Assembly: GCF_009720385.1 (NCBI RefSeq) | Contig: NZ_ML769307.1 | Location: 115,510-179,509, forward strand | Length of the DNA: 64,000 nucleotides | Source: Catellatospora vulcania | GTDB taxonomy: Bacteria; Actinomycetota; Actinomycetes; Mycobacteriales; Micromonosporaceae | Direction: 5' to 3' | In this document: positions 1 through 7,608 of the stretch, one piece after another | Layout: each line of letters begins with the position of its first letter | Numbering within the stretch: the first letter of the stretch is position 1 | The notes under the pieces: model-generated | The model's input: the letters and a program-made list of their open reading frames with translations, nothing else | Told to the model about the DNA's origin: nothing | Database searches by the model: none | Program-made: the position numbers and the translations under genes

Positions 1-432
1 GCCACGACCTGGTACAGCATCGTCAACAAGACCAGCGGCAAGTGTGTCGACGCCCGTGCTTCGGGCACCGCCAACGGCACCGCCATCCAGCAGTACACGT
101 GCAACAACTCCAACGCCCAGCAGTACCTGTTCCAGCCCACCGCCGGCAGCAACGTGCGCATCAACAACCGGAACAACGCCGCCCAGGTCATCGACGTCAG
201 CGGGGTGTCGGCCGCGGACAACGCGCTCGTGCACCTGTGGGCGTACGGCGGCGGCGGAAACCAGCAGTGGACACCGGTGGCCGAAGGCGGCGGCTACTAC
301 CACTTCGTGTCCGTGCACAGTGGCAAGTGCCTGGACGTCCCGGGCGCCGCCACCGCCGACAGCGTGCAGCTGGTGCAGTACACCTGCAACGGCACCGGGG
401 CTCAGTCGTTCCGGTTGGTGGCCCAGCCGTAG
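1..432 (+). CDS. Ricin-type lectin domain, C-terminal end of a secreted protein (partial)
   Basis: The frame is open from the first base, so the start lies upstream of the window. The 143 visible residues form a ricin-B/CBM13 beta-trefoil: three subdomains, each with a KxCxDV or related strand and a QxW-like motif (NAQQY, NQQW, AQSF). Such modules bind sugar polymers and usually sit at the C-terminus of secreted actinobacterial glycosidases, so the missing N-terminal part is probably catalytic; that part is inference. The gene converges on the GH5-type gene at 482-1999, which ends in the same kind of lectin domain. Confidence 0.85.
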   Translation, partial: ATTWYSIVNKTSGKCVDARASGTANGTAIQQYTCNNSNAQQYLFQPTAGSNVRINNRNNAAQVIDVSGVSAADNALVHLWAYGGGGNQQWTPVAEGGGYYHFVSVHSGKCLDVPGAATADSVQLVQYTCNGTGAQSFRLVAQP

Positions 433-439
433 CAGAACT

Positions 440-473
440 CCGGCGGGGGCGTCGGCGACGACGCCCCCGCCGG
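440..473. terminator. Bidirectional hairpin terminator
   Basis: A perfect 15-bp inverted repeat (440-454 with 459-473, loop GCGA) lies between two convergent stop codons. It has no T-tract, as is usual in high-GC actinomycetes. It can serve both genes. Confidence 0.8.
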
Positions 474-481
474 GATGACCG

Positions 482-1999
482 TCAGACGGCCGTACGCGAC
501 CACTGCTGGTTGGTGCCGGTGTTGCACGTGTACTGCTTGAGGATCACGCCGTCCGCGGTCGACGCGGCCGGCACGTCCACGCATTTGCCACTGTGCCGGG
601 CCCGGAGCTGGAAGTAGCTGCCGTTGGCGACCATCTGGAACTGCTGGTTGGCGCCGGTGCCGCAGGTGTACTGGACGAGTTCGGCGCCGTCGGCCGTGGA
701 AGCGCTCACCACGTCGAGACACTTTCCGCTGTGCCGGCTGACGATGCGCCAGTAGCCACTGCCGGCGTCGGAGAACTGCCACTGCTGCCAGGCGTTGCCG
801 CCGTAGGTGTACTGGCCGACGCGCGCGCCGTTGTCGGTGTTCGGTGACTGGACGTCCATGGCCTTCCCGCTGTGGCGCACGTTGACCCGGTAGAACGTCG
901 TCGGCTGCGGCGTGGAGTCGCCGACGGTGTCGCCCCAGGCGTACCGGATCCGGTCCGCGCCGGAGGCGTTGCGCACGGTCAGGTTGAGGTTGGTGCCGCT
1001 GCCGCTCAGGGCGAACATCGAGTACCAGTCGTAGCCGATGGTGCCGGGTTTGCCGCCGAGCGCGGGCCAGTAGGTGCCGCCCATCTGGTTGTCCCGCATC
1101 ACCTGGGCCATGGCCCGGATGTGGCGGACGAAGTTGTCGGTGCTGTTCGCGTCGCCGTAGTCGAGGCCGGTGGACATCGGCCCCCCGAACTCGGTGGCCA
1201 CCGCCCGGGAGGCGCAGTTGCCCAGGCGCGTCTGGATGTGGCTGCGGAAGGCGTCGTAGGTCATCGCGCTGTAGAAGAAGGCGTAGTGGTGGAAGGACAG
1301 CAGGGTGGCGTTGAAGCGGCTGTCGTTGCAGATGTCGCGCAGATCCTGGCTGTAGCCGGTGCCGCCGATGAGCACCCGGCTCGGCACAGCCGAAGTGTGG
1401 TAGCCGAGCCAGTTCGCCGCGACGTTGCGCCAGTCCACCGAGGTGTACCCGTGCGGCTCGTTCATCGGCTCGAAGTAGACGTTGGTGTTCGAGCCGTACG
1501 TGTTGGTCACGCTGGACCACATCGTGTTCCACGCGGCCAGGTTCGTGATCTTTCCACCGGAGGCGGCCCCGTCCTCCCAGTAGGCGAGGATGACTTTGAA
1601 GCCGCGCTCGGTGGCGGCGTCGATGGCGCCGCGGTAGGCGTTCCACCAGGTCGTGTTGGCCACGGTGTGGGTGTTGATGGGCAGCCGGACCGTGTTGACC
1701 CCCATCGTGGAGGCCAGGTCGTCGTAGACGGCGTTGGCCTTGGCCCGCACGGTGGCATTGCTGTCGGACTGGCTCAGGCCCTGCACGACGAGCAGGCCGG
1801 TGCTGAAGTTGTCGCCCAGCACGGCCCAGTTCATGCCGCGGAACTGGCGGGTGGCGGCCTGGGCCGGCGCGGCGAAGACGACGATGCTCGCCATCGCCGC
1901 CAGCGCGGTCGCCACGAGTGCGGTCAGCAGCCGGTGCGATGACCGGGCACTGCTCGACGGTCCTGATGCGTAGCCGTCAGGCGACTTGATCCGTGTCAT
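482..1999 (-). CDS. Secreted GH5-type glycoside hydrolase with C-terminal ricin-type CBM13
   Basis: The 505-residue product has a signal peptide (basic N-terminus, hydrophobic run, then APAQAA) and a catalytic TIM barrel. FEPMNEPHG near residue 179 carries the acid/base Glu and ATEFGG near residue 269 the nucleophile Glu, as in clan GH-A family 5 enzymes. From about residue 365 a ricin-type trefoil follows with three KxxDV/QxW repeats (WQQW, NQQF, NQQW). It probably cleaves a beta-linked plant or microbial polysaccharide outside the cell; endoglucanase or mannanase activity cannot be told apart by eye. I chose the ATG at 1999 because it directly precedes the signal peptide; an upstream in-frame start at 2071 would add 24 unlikely residues. 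GTTAC-ATCG-GTAAC (2045-2058) in the leader is a possible operator. Confidence 0.85.
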   Translation of the reverse strand: MTRIKSPDGYASGPSSSARSSHRLLTALVATALAAMASIVVFAAPAQAATRQFRGMNWAVLGDNFSTGLLVVQGLSQSDSNATVRAKANAVYDDLASTMGVNTVRLPINTHTVANTTWWNAYRGAIDAATERGFKVILAYWEDGAASGGKITNLAAWNTMWSSVTNTYGSNTNVYFEPMNEPHGYTSVDWRNVAANWLGYHTSAVPSRVLIGGTGYSQDLRDICNDSRFNATLLSFHHYAFFYSAMTYDAFRSHIQTRLGNCASRAVATEFGGPMSTGLDYGDANSTDNFVRHIRAMAQVMRDNQMGGTYWPALGGKPGTIGYDWYSMFALSGSGTNLNLTVRNASGADRIRYAWGDTVGDSTPQPTTFYRVNVRHSGKAMDVQSPNTDNGARVGQYTYGGNAWQQWQFSDAGSGYWRIVSRHSGKCLDVVSASTADGAELVQYTCGTGANQQFQMVANGSYFQLRARHSGKCVDVPAASTADGVILKQYTCNTGTNQQWSRTAV

Positions 2000-2044
2000 G
2001 AAGGTCCCATCATCTGAACGCCCTCGCAGGCTGATGTCGTCGGT

Positions 2045-2058
2045 GTTACATCGGTAAC
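2045..2058. promoter_or_regulatory. Inverted repeat upstream of the GH5 gene
   Basis: GTTAC-N4-GTAAC lies 46 bp upstream of the GH5 start, in the divergent interval with cutC. It has the size of a LacI- or GntR-type half-site pair. The regulator is unknown. Confidence 0.3.
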
Positions 2059-2194
2059 GGAAGCGAGGCATCGGACGCCATGACTTGATCCGATACGTTC
2101 AGGAGCGCTCAGAGTCGAACTCCGCACCCGGATCGACGGCTCGCCGACTACCGGGGCCTTCGCCGCCTCCGGATCTTGGCGCTACATTTCTTCC

Positions 2195-2893
2195 GTGACC
2201 ACGGTGGAGATCTGCGTGAGCGACGTGCCGACCGCGCTGGTGGCGGAGGCGGCCGGAGCCGACCGGCTGGAACTGTGCGCCGATCTCGGCCAGGGCGGCA
2301 CGACTCCGAGCCTGGGGGCTGTCGAGATCGCCCTCCGCTCGCTGCGCACCGCGGGCGTACGGATCATGGTCCGGCCCCGCGGCGGCGACTTCCGGGTCGG
2401 CGAGCTGGAGGAACAGGTCATGCTCGCCGACATCGCCGCGATCCGCGCCCTGCCCAACCCGCACGGGCTCGCGCTCGGCGTCGTCGTCGGCGCCGTCACC
2501 GACGGCGCGGAACTCGACCTCGCCGTCCTGCGCCGCCTGATCGAGGCGGCCGGGCCGCTGCCGGTCACCGTGCACAAGGCGTTCGACGAGGTGCCCGACC
2601 AGTTCACGGCGCTTGAGCAGATCATCGAGCTCGGCGCGGACGCGGTCCTCACCTCCGGCGCGGCCCGCACCGCGCTGGACGGCGCCGCGCGGCTGGCTGC
2701 GCTACGGCAGCGGGCCGGCGACCGGCTGCGCGTCATCGCCGCGGGCGGCATCCGATCGCACAACGTCAGGCTGGTGCTCGCCCAGACCGGGGCACAGGAG
2801 GTGCACCTGCGGGCACCGGTGCTGCGCGACGGCCGCGAGGCCACCGACGCCGCCGAGGTACGCCGGGTCGTGGACGCCGCCCGCGCAGCGTGA
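2195..2893 (+). CDS. cutC: CutC-family protein
   Basis: The 232-residue product matches the CutC TIM-barrel family over its full length: VEICVSD at the N-terminus, GADRLELCADL, RPRGGDF, GVVVGAVT, TVHKAFDE, VLTSG and AAGGIR. CutC has long been linked to copper homeostasis; its biochemical role is still debated. The start is a GTG. The gene diverges from the GH5 gene and is followed after about 100 bp by a HAD phosphatase. No metal-responsive operator is evident to me. Confidence 0.9.
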   Translation: MTTVEICVSDVPTALVAEAAGADRLELCADLGQGGTTPSLGAVEIALRSLRTAGVRIMVRPRGGDFRVGELEEQVMLADIAAIRALPNPHGLALGVVVGAVTDGAELDLAVLRRLIEAAGPLPVTVHKAFDEVPDQFTALEQIIELGADAVLTSGAARTALDGAARLAALRQRAGDRLRVIAAGGIRSHNVRLVLAQTGAQEVHLRAPVLRDGREATDAAEVRRVVDAARAA

Positions 2894-2990
2894 CCCTTCC
2901 CACCAGCTCCGCGGATCGACTGTGGCCGCGACGTGCCCGGCAGATGCCGCCGATGACACGGCTGCCGTGGCTGCCGGAAAGGATCAGACG

Positions 2991-3632
2991 GTGAGGAAGT
3001 ACCTGCTCTTCGATCATGACGGCGTTCTGGTGGACACCGAATTCTGGTACTACAAAGCCGGAGAACGCGCCCTGGCGGACATCGGATTGGCGTTGGACAA
3101 GGATCGCTACCTGCGGCACATGAACCAGGGATCGGGCACCTGGGCGCAAGCCAGGGCGACAGGTGTCGATGAACAGACCATCAGCAGGCTACGTGGGGTT
3201 CGTGACGGTTACTACCAGGAATATCTCAGAACAGAGGCCATCGAGATCGAGGGCGTCGCCGAAGCGCTTGCAGAACTGTCGAAACACGTCCGCATGGCCG
3301 TCGTGACGACTGCAAAACGTGCGGACTTCGAACTCATCCACGAAAAGCGCCAACTCACGCGATTCATGGACTTCGTTCTTGTCCGCGAAGACTACAGACT
3401 CGCCAAGCCGCACCCGGAGCCATACCTGACCGGCTTGCAGCGCTTCGGCGCCACCAGAGAAGAGACACTCGTCGTGGAGGATTCATCCAGAGGGCTGAAC
3501 TCGGCCGTGGCGGCCGGTGTCGACTGTGTCATCGTCCATAACGAATTCACGAAAGCACAAGACTTCTCGCAGGCGAGGTATCGGGTCGAAGCTCTGCGTG
3601 AACTGCAGGACATCATCCTGGAAGCGAGCTGA
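2991..3632 (+). CDS. HAD-superfamily hydrolase (beta-phosphoglucomutase-like)
   Basis: The 213-residue protein starts with the HAD motif I FDHDGVLVDTE (nucleophile Asp followed by the DxD acid/base Asp). It has a helical cap, motif II VVTTAK, motif III Lys in LAKPHPEPY, and motif IV VVEDSSRGLNSA. It most resembles subfamily IA phosphatases and phosphoglucomutases; the substrate is unknown. The GTG at 2991 is preceded by GGAAAGGA at proper spacing, although the frame is open upstream. Base composition is clearly less GC-rich than the neighbours (codons such as GAA, AAA, ATT and TCA recur), which suggests acquisition from elsewhere. Confidence 0.85.
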   Translation: MRKYLLFDHDGVLVDTEFWYYKAGERALADIGLALDKDRYLRHMNQGSGTWAQARATGVDEQTISRLRGVRDGYYQEYLRTEAIEIEGVAEALAELSKHVRMAVVTTAKRADFELIHEKRQLTRFMDFVLVREDYRLAKPHPEPYLTGLQRFGATREETLVVEDSSRGLNSAVAAGVDCVIVHNEFTKAQDFSQARYRVEALRELQDIILEAS

Positions 3633-3891
3633 CGGGCATCGCGGCACCGCCGGCTCTTCGCCGGACGCCGACTCCACACTTTGTCGTCAGCAGCCCGGTG
3701 ACGTCGCGCAGGCAGACCTGGGAACCGGCGGTCCGCGCCGAGCAGCGCGACGACGGTCGCGCAGGCATGGGCGCGGAGGGCGCTTGCTGTTGCGGCCGAC
3801 TCCTGATGAGATCGATGGTCGACGACGCTTCGGCTGCGCCCGGTCGCCGTAGCCGTCGACCCCGCCGCCGGTCACCCCGCGTAAGGAAGCC

Positions 3892-6888
3892 ATGGATCTG
3901 CAGTTCCGCATCCTCGGTCCGGTGGCGGTGCAGGCGGGCGGTTCGACGTTGAGCCCGGGTTCGTCGAAGCAGCGCGCCCTGCTGGCAGCCCTGCTGCTGG
4001 AGCCCAACACGGTGGTCCCGCTCGACCGGCTCATCGCCGCGCTCTGGGAGGGTCCGCCGCCCGCGTCGGCGGTCGCGAACCTGCGCACCTACGCGTCCCG
4101 GCTGCGGGCCGCGCTCAGCCAGGCCACCGGCGCGTCCCCGGTGGTCGGCCGGCCCACGGGTTACCTGGTCGAGGTCGCCGACGACGCGCTCGACGCGCTG
4201 GTCTTCGAACGCGAGGTCGACGCCGGCCACAAGGCCGCCGCCGACGGGGCGGCGGCCCGCGCCGTCGAGCACTTCGGCCGGGCGCTCGCACTGTGGACCG
4301 GACCGGCCGCCCAAGACGTGCCCCGTTTCCCGCAGGGGCTCGGCGTCGCTCTCGAAGCGCTCGACGAGCAGCGGCTCAGCACCGTCGAGGCGTGGCTGGA
4401 CGTGCGGCTGCGCCAGGGCGAGACGGCGGCGGTCGTCGCCGAGCTGCGCCGGCTCACCGCGGCCCATCCGCTGCGCGAGCGCCTGTGGACCCTGCTGGTC
4501 AGCGGCCTGTACGCGGCCGGGGACACCGCTGCCGCGCTCGCGGCGTACGGCAAGGCGCGTGAGGTGTTCGCCGACGAGCTCGGCGTGGACCCCGGCCCGG
4601 AGCTGGCGCGGGCGCACCGGGCGGTGCTGCACCGCGAACCCGCCCCGGGCGGCGCCGAGACTGCTCCGTCCCCGGCCGAGGTCACCGGCCGGCCGGGCGG
4701 AGCGGGTCCCGCCGGGTCCGCGGCCGGGGACGTCGGCGTGCCACGCGACCTGCCTCGCGACGTCGTCTTCCTGGTCGGGCGGGATGCCGAACTGGCCCGG
4801 CTGCTGGCGGCCGTACGGGCGGGCGACGGCGCGCAGGTCGTCGCGGTGTACGGGCCGGGCGGGGTCGGCAAGTCTGCGCTGGCCGTCCACGCCGCGCACC
4901 TGCTGGCCCGCGATTTTCCGGCCGGGCAGCTCTATCTCGACCTGCACGGGGCCGCCGTCGGGTTGCCGCCGGCGGAACCCGCCGACATCCTGCGCCGGCT
5001 GCTGCGCGCACTCGGGGTGCCAGGTGACCGGATCCCCGCCGGCGCGCAGGACGCCGCGGACCGGTGCCGTGCCGTGCTTGCCGGACGCCGCATGATCCTG
5101 GTGCTGGACAACGCCGTCGACGAGGCGCAGCTGCGGGCGGTGCTGGCCGCGGTCGGCGGCTGCGCCGTCGTCATCACCGGCAGGCGGCACCTGGCCGCCC
5201 TGGACGAGGTCAGCCACCTGCGGCTGGGCCCGCTCGCCGAGCAGCCCGCGATGGACCTGCTGGGCGCGGTCATCGGCGCCGAGCGTGCGCTGGCCGCGCC
5301 GGAGCGGCTCCGGCAGCTGGTGGGGCTGTGCGACCGCCTGCCGCTGGCGCTGCGGATCGCCGGGGCCCGGCTGGCCGTGCGCCCGGACTGGACCCCGGCC
5401 ACGCTCGTGGCGCAGCTCGCCGACGAGCGGCGGCGGCTGGACACGCTGGCCTTCTCGGATCTGGCCGTGCGCTCCAGCCTGGAGGTCAGCGTCGGCGAGC
5501 TGGCCCGCGCCGCCGACGCGCCCGGCAGGCACGCGGGCCGGCTGCTCCTGCTGCTGGGCGTGCTGCGGCTGACGACCCTGACCGCGTCGCTGGCCGCGGC
5601 CGTGCTGGGCCTGCCCGCGGCCGACGCGGACGAGGCGCTGGGGCGGCTGCTGCAGGCGAGCCTGCTGGAACCCGACGAGTCGGGTCGGCATCGGATGCAC
5701 GACCTGGTCCGGCTGTACGCGGCGGAGCTGGCCGCGGGCGCGGTGCCGGCCGCCGACCGGGCGCAAACCCTGGAACGGGCCCTGGCCTGGTATCTCGCGT
5801 CCAGCCTGCGGGCCCGTCAGCTGATCCGGCCGATGCCCGTCAACGACGACGAGCAGGTCGCCGGGGCGCCCGCGGTGCGGCCGGCGGAACCGGCCGACGC
5901 GGCGGCGGCGCTGGCCTGGTGGACCCACGAGCGGGACAGCATCTTCGCGCTGGCCCGCCAGGCCGTCGAGCACGGTCCCACGGCGACGCGCTACCTGCCG
6001 CGGCTGATGGCGGCGATGTACCACTACCTGGCCACCAACGCCTACTGGGACGAGCTGGCGGAGCTGGCGGAGCTGTCGCTCGGCCCGACGATCGAGGCCG
6101 GCGACCGGCGGGCCGAGGCGGCGTCGCGGGTCGCGCTGGCCGTGGTGCACTCCGAGCGCGGCAGGGGCGCACAGGCGCTGGAGCACCTGTACGAGGTGCT
6201 GCGCATCCGGCGCGAGGACGGCGACGAGCAGGGCATGGCCGGCTGCCTGTCGCACCTGGGCATAGCGCACCTGCGCGCGGGCGACCCGGGGCGGGCGCTG
6301 GCGGCGCTGGAACGCAGCGCGGCGCTGCATGCGCGGCTGGCCATGCCGGTGGGGGAGGGCATCGCCCGCAACGAGTGCGCCGCGGTCCTGTGCCACCTCG
6401 GCCGGCACACCGAGGCGGCGGAGCAGTTCCGGCAGGCGCTCGCGCTGCGCCGCGCGGCCGGTGACCTGATCGGCGAGGCGATCAGCGTGTACGGCCTGGG
6501 AAAGGTGTCGGTGCTGCAGGGCCGGCACGAGGCGGCCGTCGGGCAGCTGACCGACGCGCTGGCCCGCTGCCACGACGCGGGGGTGCGCACCTACACCTGG
6601 CGGGCGCTGCTGTGGCGGGCGGACGCGTTGCACGGCCTGGGCCGCACGGCCGACGCGATCGCCGACGTGGCCGCCGCCGAGCAGGTCTGCGCCGAGCTGC
6701 GTGACAGCTGGGCGCAGGGTGTCGCCGCACTGCTGCTGGGCCTGCTGTGGGCCGAGCTGCGGCAGCCCGGCCCGGCCGCCGGGCACGCCGAGCGCGGTCG
6801 GGCGCTGATGGCCGGGGCCGCCAGCCGGCCCGGTGACGACCTGATCCTGTTGCGCGGCGGGGCCGTCACCGGGTTGTCGGGGTGCTAG
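3892..6888 (+). CDS. AfsR/SARP-type transcriptional activator (winged helix - BTAD - NB-ARC - TPR)
   Basis: The 998-residue protein has the full large-SARP layout. An OmpR-like winged helix lies at about residues 15-95, a bacterial transcriptional activation domain to about 245 (ending ELGVDPGPEL), and an NB-ARC ATPase with the P-loop GPGGVGKS near 321 and LVLDNA as Walker B. TPR-like helices run from about 640 to the end. SARPs bind 11-bp-phased direct repeats next to -10 boxes and switch on biosynthetic genes. Two such repeats occur in this window, upstream of the MauE-like gene and of the CxC peptide gene, so this protein is the natural candidate regulator. Its stop codon overlaps that of the convergent peptide gene (6885-6888). 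Confidence 0.92.
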   Translation: MDLQFRILGPVAVQAGGSTLSPGSSKQRALLAALLLEPNTVVPLDRLIAALWEGPPPASAVANLRTYASRLRAALSQATGASPVVGRPTGYLVEVADDALDALVFEREVDAGHKAAADGAAARAVEHFGRALALWTGPAAQDVPRFPQGLGVALEALDEQRLSTVEAWLDVRLRQGETAAVVAELRRLTAAHPLRERLWTLLVSGLYAAGDTAAALAAYGKAREVFADELGVDPGPELARAHRAVLHREPAPGGAETAPSPAEVTGRPGGAGPAGSAAGDVGVPRDLPRDVVFLVGRDAELARLLAAVRAGDGAQVVAVYGPGGVGKSALAVHAAHLLARDFPAGQLYLDLHGAAVGLPPAEPADILRRLLRALGVPGDRIPAGAQDAADRCRAVLAGRRMILVLDNAVDEAQLRAVLAAVGGCAVVITGRRHLAALDEVSHLRLGPLAEQPAMDLLGAVIGAERALAAPERLRQLVGLCDRLPLALRIAGARLAVRPDWTPATLVAQLADERRRLDTLAFSDLAVRSSLEVSVGELARAADAPGRHAGRLLLLLGVLRLTTLTASLAAAVLGLPAADADEALGRLLQASLLEPDESGRHRMHDLVRLYAAELAAGAVPAADRAQTLERALAWYLASSLRARQLIRPMPVNDDEQVAGAPAVRPAEPADAAAALAWWTHERDSIFALARQAVEHGPTATRYLPRLMAAMYHYLATNAYWDELAELAELSLGPTIEAGDRRAEAASRVALAVVHSERGRGAQALEHLYEVLRIRREDGDEQGMAGCLSHLGIAHLRAGDPGRALAALERSAALHARLAMPVGEGIARNECAAVLCHLGRHTEAAEQFRQALALRRAAGDLIGEAISVYGLGKVSVLQGRHEAAVGQLTDALARCHDAGVRTYTWRALLWRADALHGLGRTADAIADVAAAEQVCAELRDSWAQGVAALLLGLLWAELRQPGPAAGHAERGRALMAGAASRPGDDLILLRGGAVTGLSGC

Positions 6889-7103
6889 CAGGTGCCGACT
6901 CCGGCACGGTACGTGCAGGTGCAGGTGTACGAGCTGCCGCTGCTGTTGCACTTGCAGCGGTAGTAGTAGGGACGGCCGCCGCTGCAGTAGCAGTAGCCGG
7001 CCCACCAGGCGGAGTTCGGGCTGCAGGTCGCCGCAGCCGCTTCGGCCTTGGGCACCACGGCGCCGAGCATGCGTTCGCCCAGCGTTTCGAGCATCCTCTT
7101 CAT
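6885..7103 (-). CDS. Cys-rich precursor peptide with three CxC motifs (candidate secreted disulfide-rich peptide)
   Basis: This 72-residue product matches no family I know. A leader-like segment (residues 1 to about 25, amphipathic MLETLGERMLGAVVPKAEA followed by Ala repeats) precedes a core of about 46 residues. The core has eight Cys: C27, three CxC pairs (38/40, 50/52, 61/63) and the terminal C72. It also holds a WW pair (33-34), a YYY run, and many Gly and Ser. The start is set by a strong GAGGAGGT ribosome site 6 nt upstream; in-frame codons further upstream lack one. The Ala-rich stretch could be the cleavage site for the adjacent S26 peptidase. The exporter, thioredoxin and MauE-like genes next door fit oxidative folding and export of this peptide. 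Function (toxin, signal, metal binding or quinone cofactor carrier) is unknown. Confidence 0.75.
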   Translation of the reverse strand: MKRMLETLGERMLGAVVPKAEAAAATCSPNSAWWAGYCYCSGGRPYYYRCKCNSSGSSYTCTCTYRAGVGTC

Positions 7104-7161
7104 GTTCAACCTCCTCATGTCGGGACTCAGCAAGACGCTAACGTCGCTCGATATACGGCCG

Positions 7162-7179
7162 ATACATGCGCGGTACGCG
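7162..7179 (-). promoter_or_regulatory. SARP-type direct repeat upstream of the CxC peptide gene
   Basis: On the minus strand CGCGTAC and CATGTAT are spaced 11 bp apart, followed by CGGCCGTATATC, which may include the -10. The block ATGTATCGGCCGT is nearly identical to the one before the MauE-like gene. Eleven-bp heptamer phasing is the hallmark of SARP binding sites. Confidence 0.55.
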
Positions 7180-7608
7180 TCACCGGCGCGGTCCGGTGAA
7201 GTGGCGCACCACGACGCCGCGCACGTCGGCCAGGGCGAAGTAGCCGTGCTGGCGGGAATCCCTGCTGGCTTGCTGGTTGTCGCCGAGCAGGACGACGCGG
7301 CCGGCGGGCACGAGCGTGCCCGCCGCTTCGGGCAGCACGGCCGGCGCCGGATCGCCAGGCAGCGCCGCCACCCGCTTGACCATCAGCGGGTCGCCGGTGG
7401 CGCCCGGTTCGCGCGGCCAGCCCGCGACCACCAGGCGCCCGGCGCGCAGGGCAGCTGTGCCCCGCCGCACCAGGACCCGGTCACCGGCCCGCAACGTGGG
7501 CAGCATGCTGGTGCCGTCGACGGTCACCAGCAGGTAGCGCCGCCGCACCAGCAGCAGCGTGGCGGCGGCCCCGGCCAGCACCCCGACGAATACCGCCGCG
7601 ACGATCAC
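7180..7608 (-). CDS. S26-family (type I) signal peptidase, short form
   Basis: The 142-residue protein has one N-terminal membrane helix and the S26 catalytic dyad: Ser34 in DGTSMLPTL and Lys78 in MVKRVAALPGD, followed by the conserved LGDNQQASRDSR box. It is shorter than housekeeping LepB, like the dedicated peptidases found in peptide-export clusters. The GTG start overlaps the stop of the ABC transporter gene (GTGA), so the two are translationally coupled. The likely substrate is the 72-residue peptide encoded immediately downstream; this is inference from position and from the Ala-rich leader end of that peptide. Confidence 0.85.
   Translation of the reverse strand: MIVAAVFVGVLAGAAATLLLVRRRYLLVTVDGTSMLPTLRAGDRVLVRRGTAALRAGRLVVAGWPREPGATGDPLMVKRVAALPGDPAPAVLPEAAGTLVPAGRVVLLGDNQQASRDSRQHGYFALADVRGVVVRHFTGPRR

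Noticed and set aside
3613-7005. 1130-residue open frame on the minus strand
   Set aside because: It is antisense to the SARP gene, rich in Arg, Gln, Pro and Gly with no domain; it arises from high-GC codon bias.
6885-7103. Type A lantibiotic or thiopeptide precursor
   Set aside because: No LanM, LanB/C, YcaO or similar enzyme is present and the core has no typical Ser/Thr-Cys lanthionine pattern; oxidative folding fits better.
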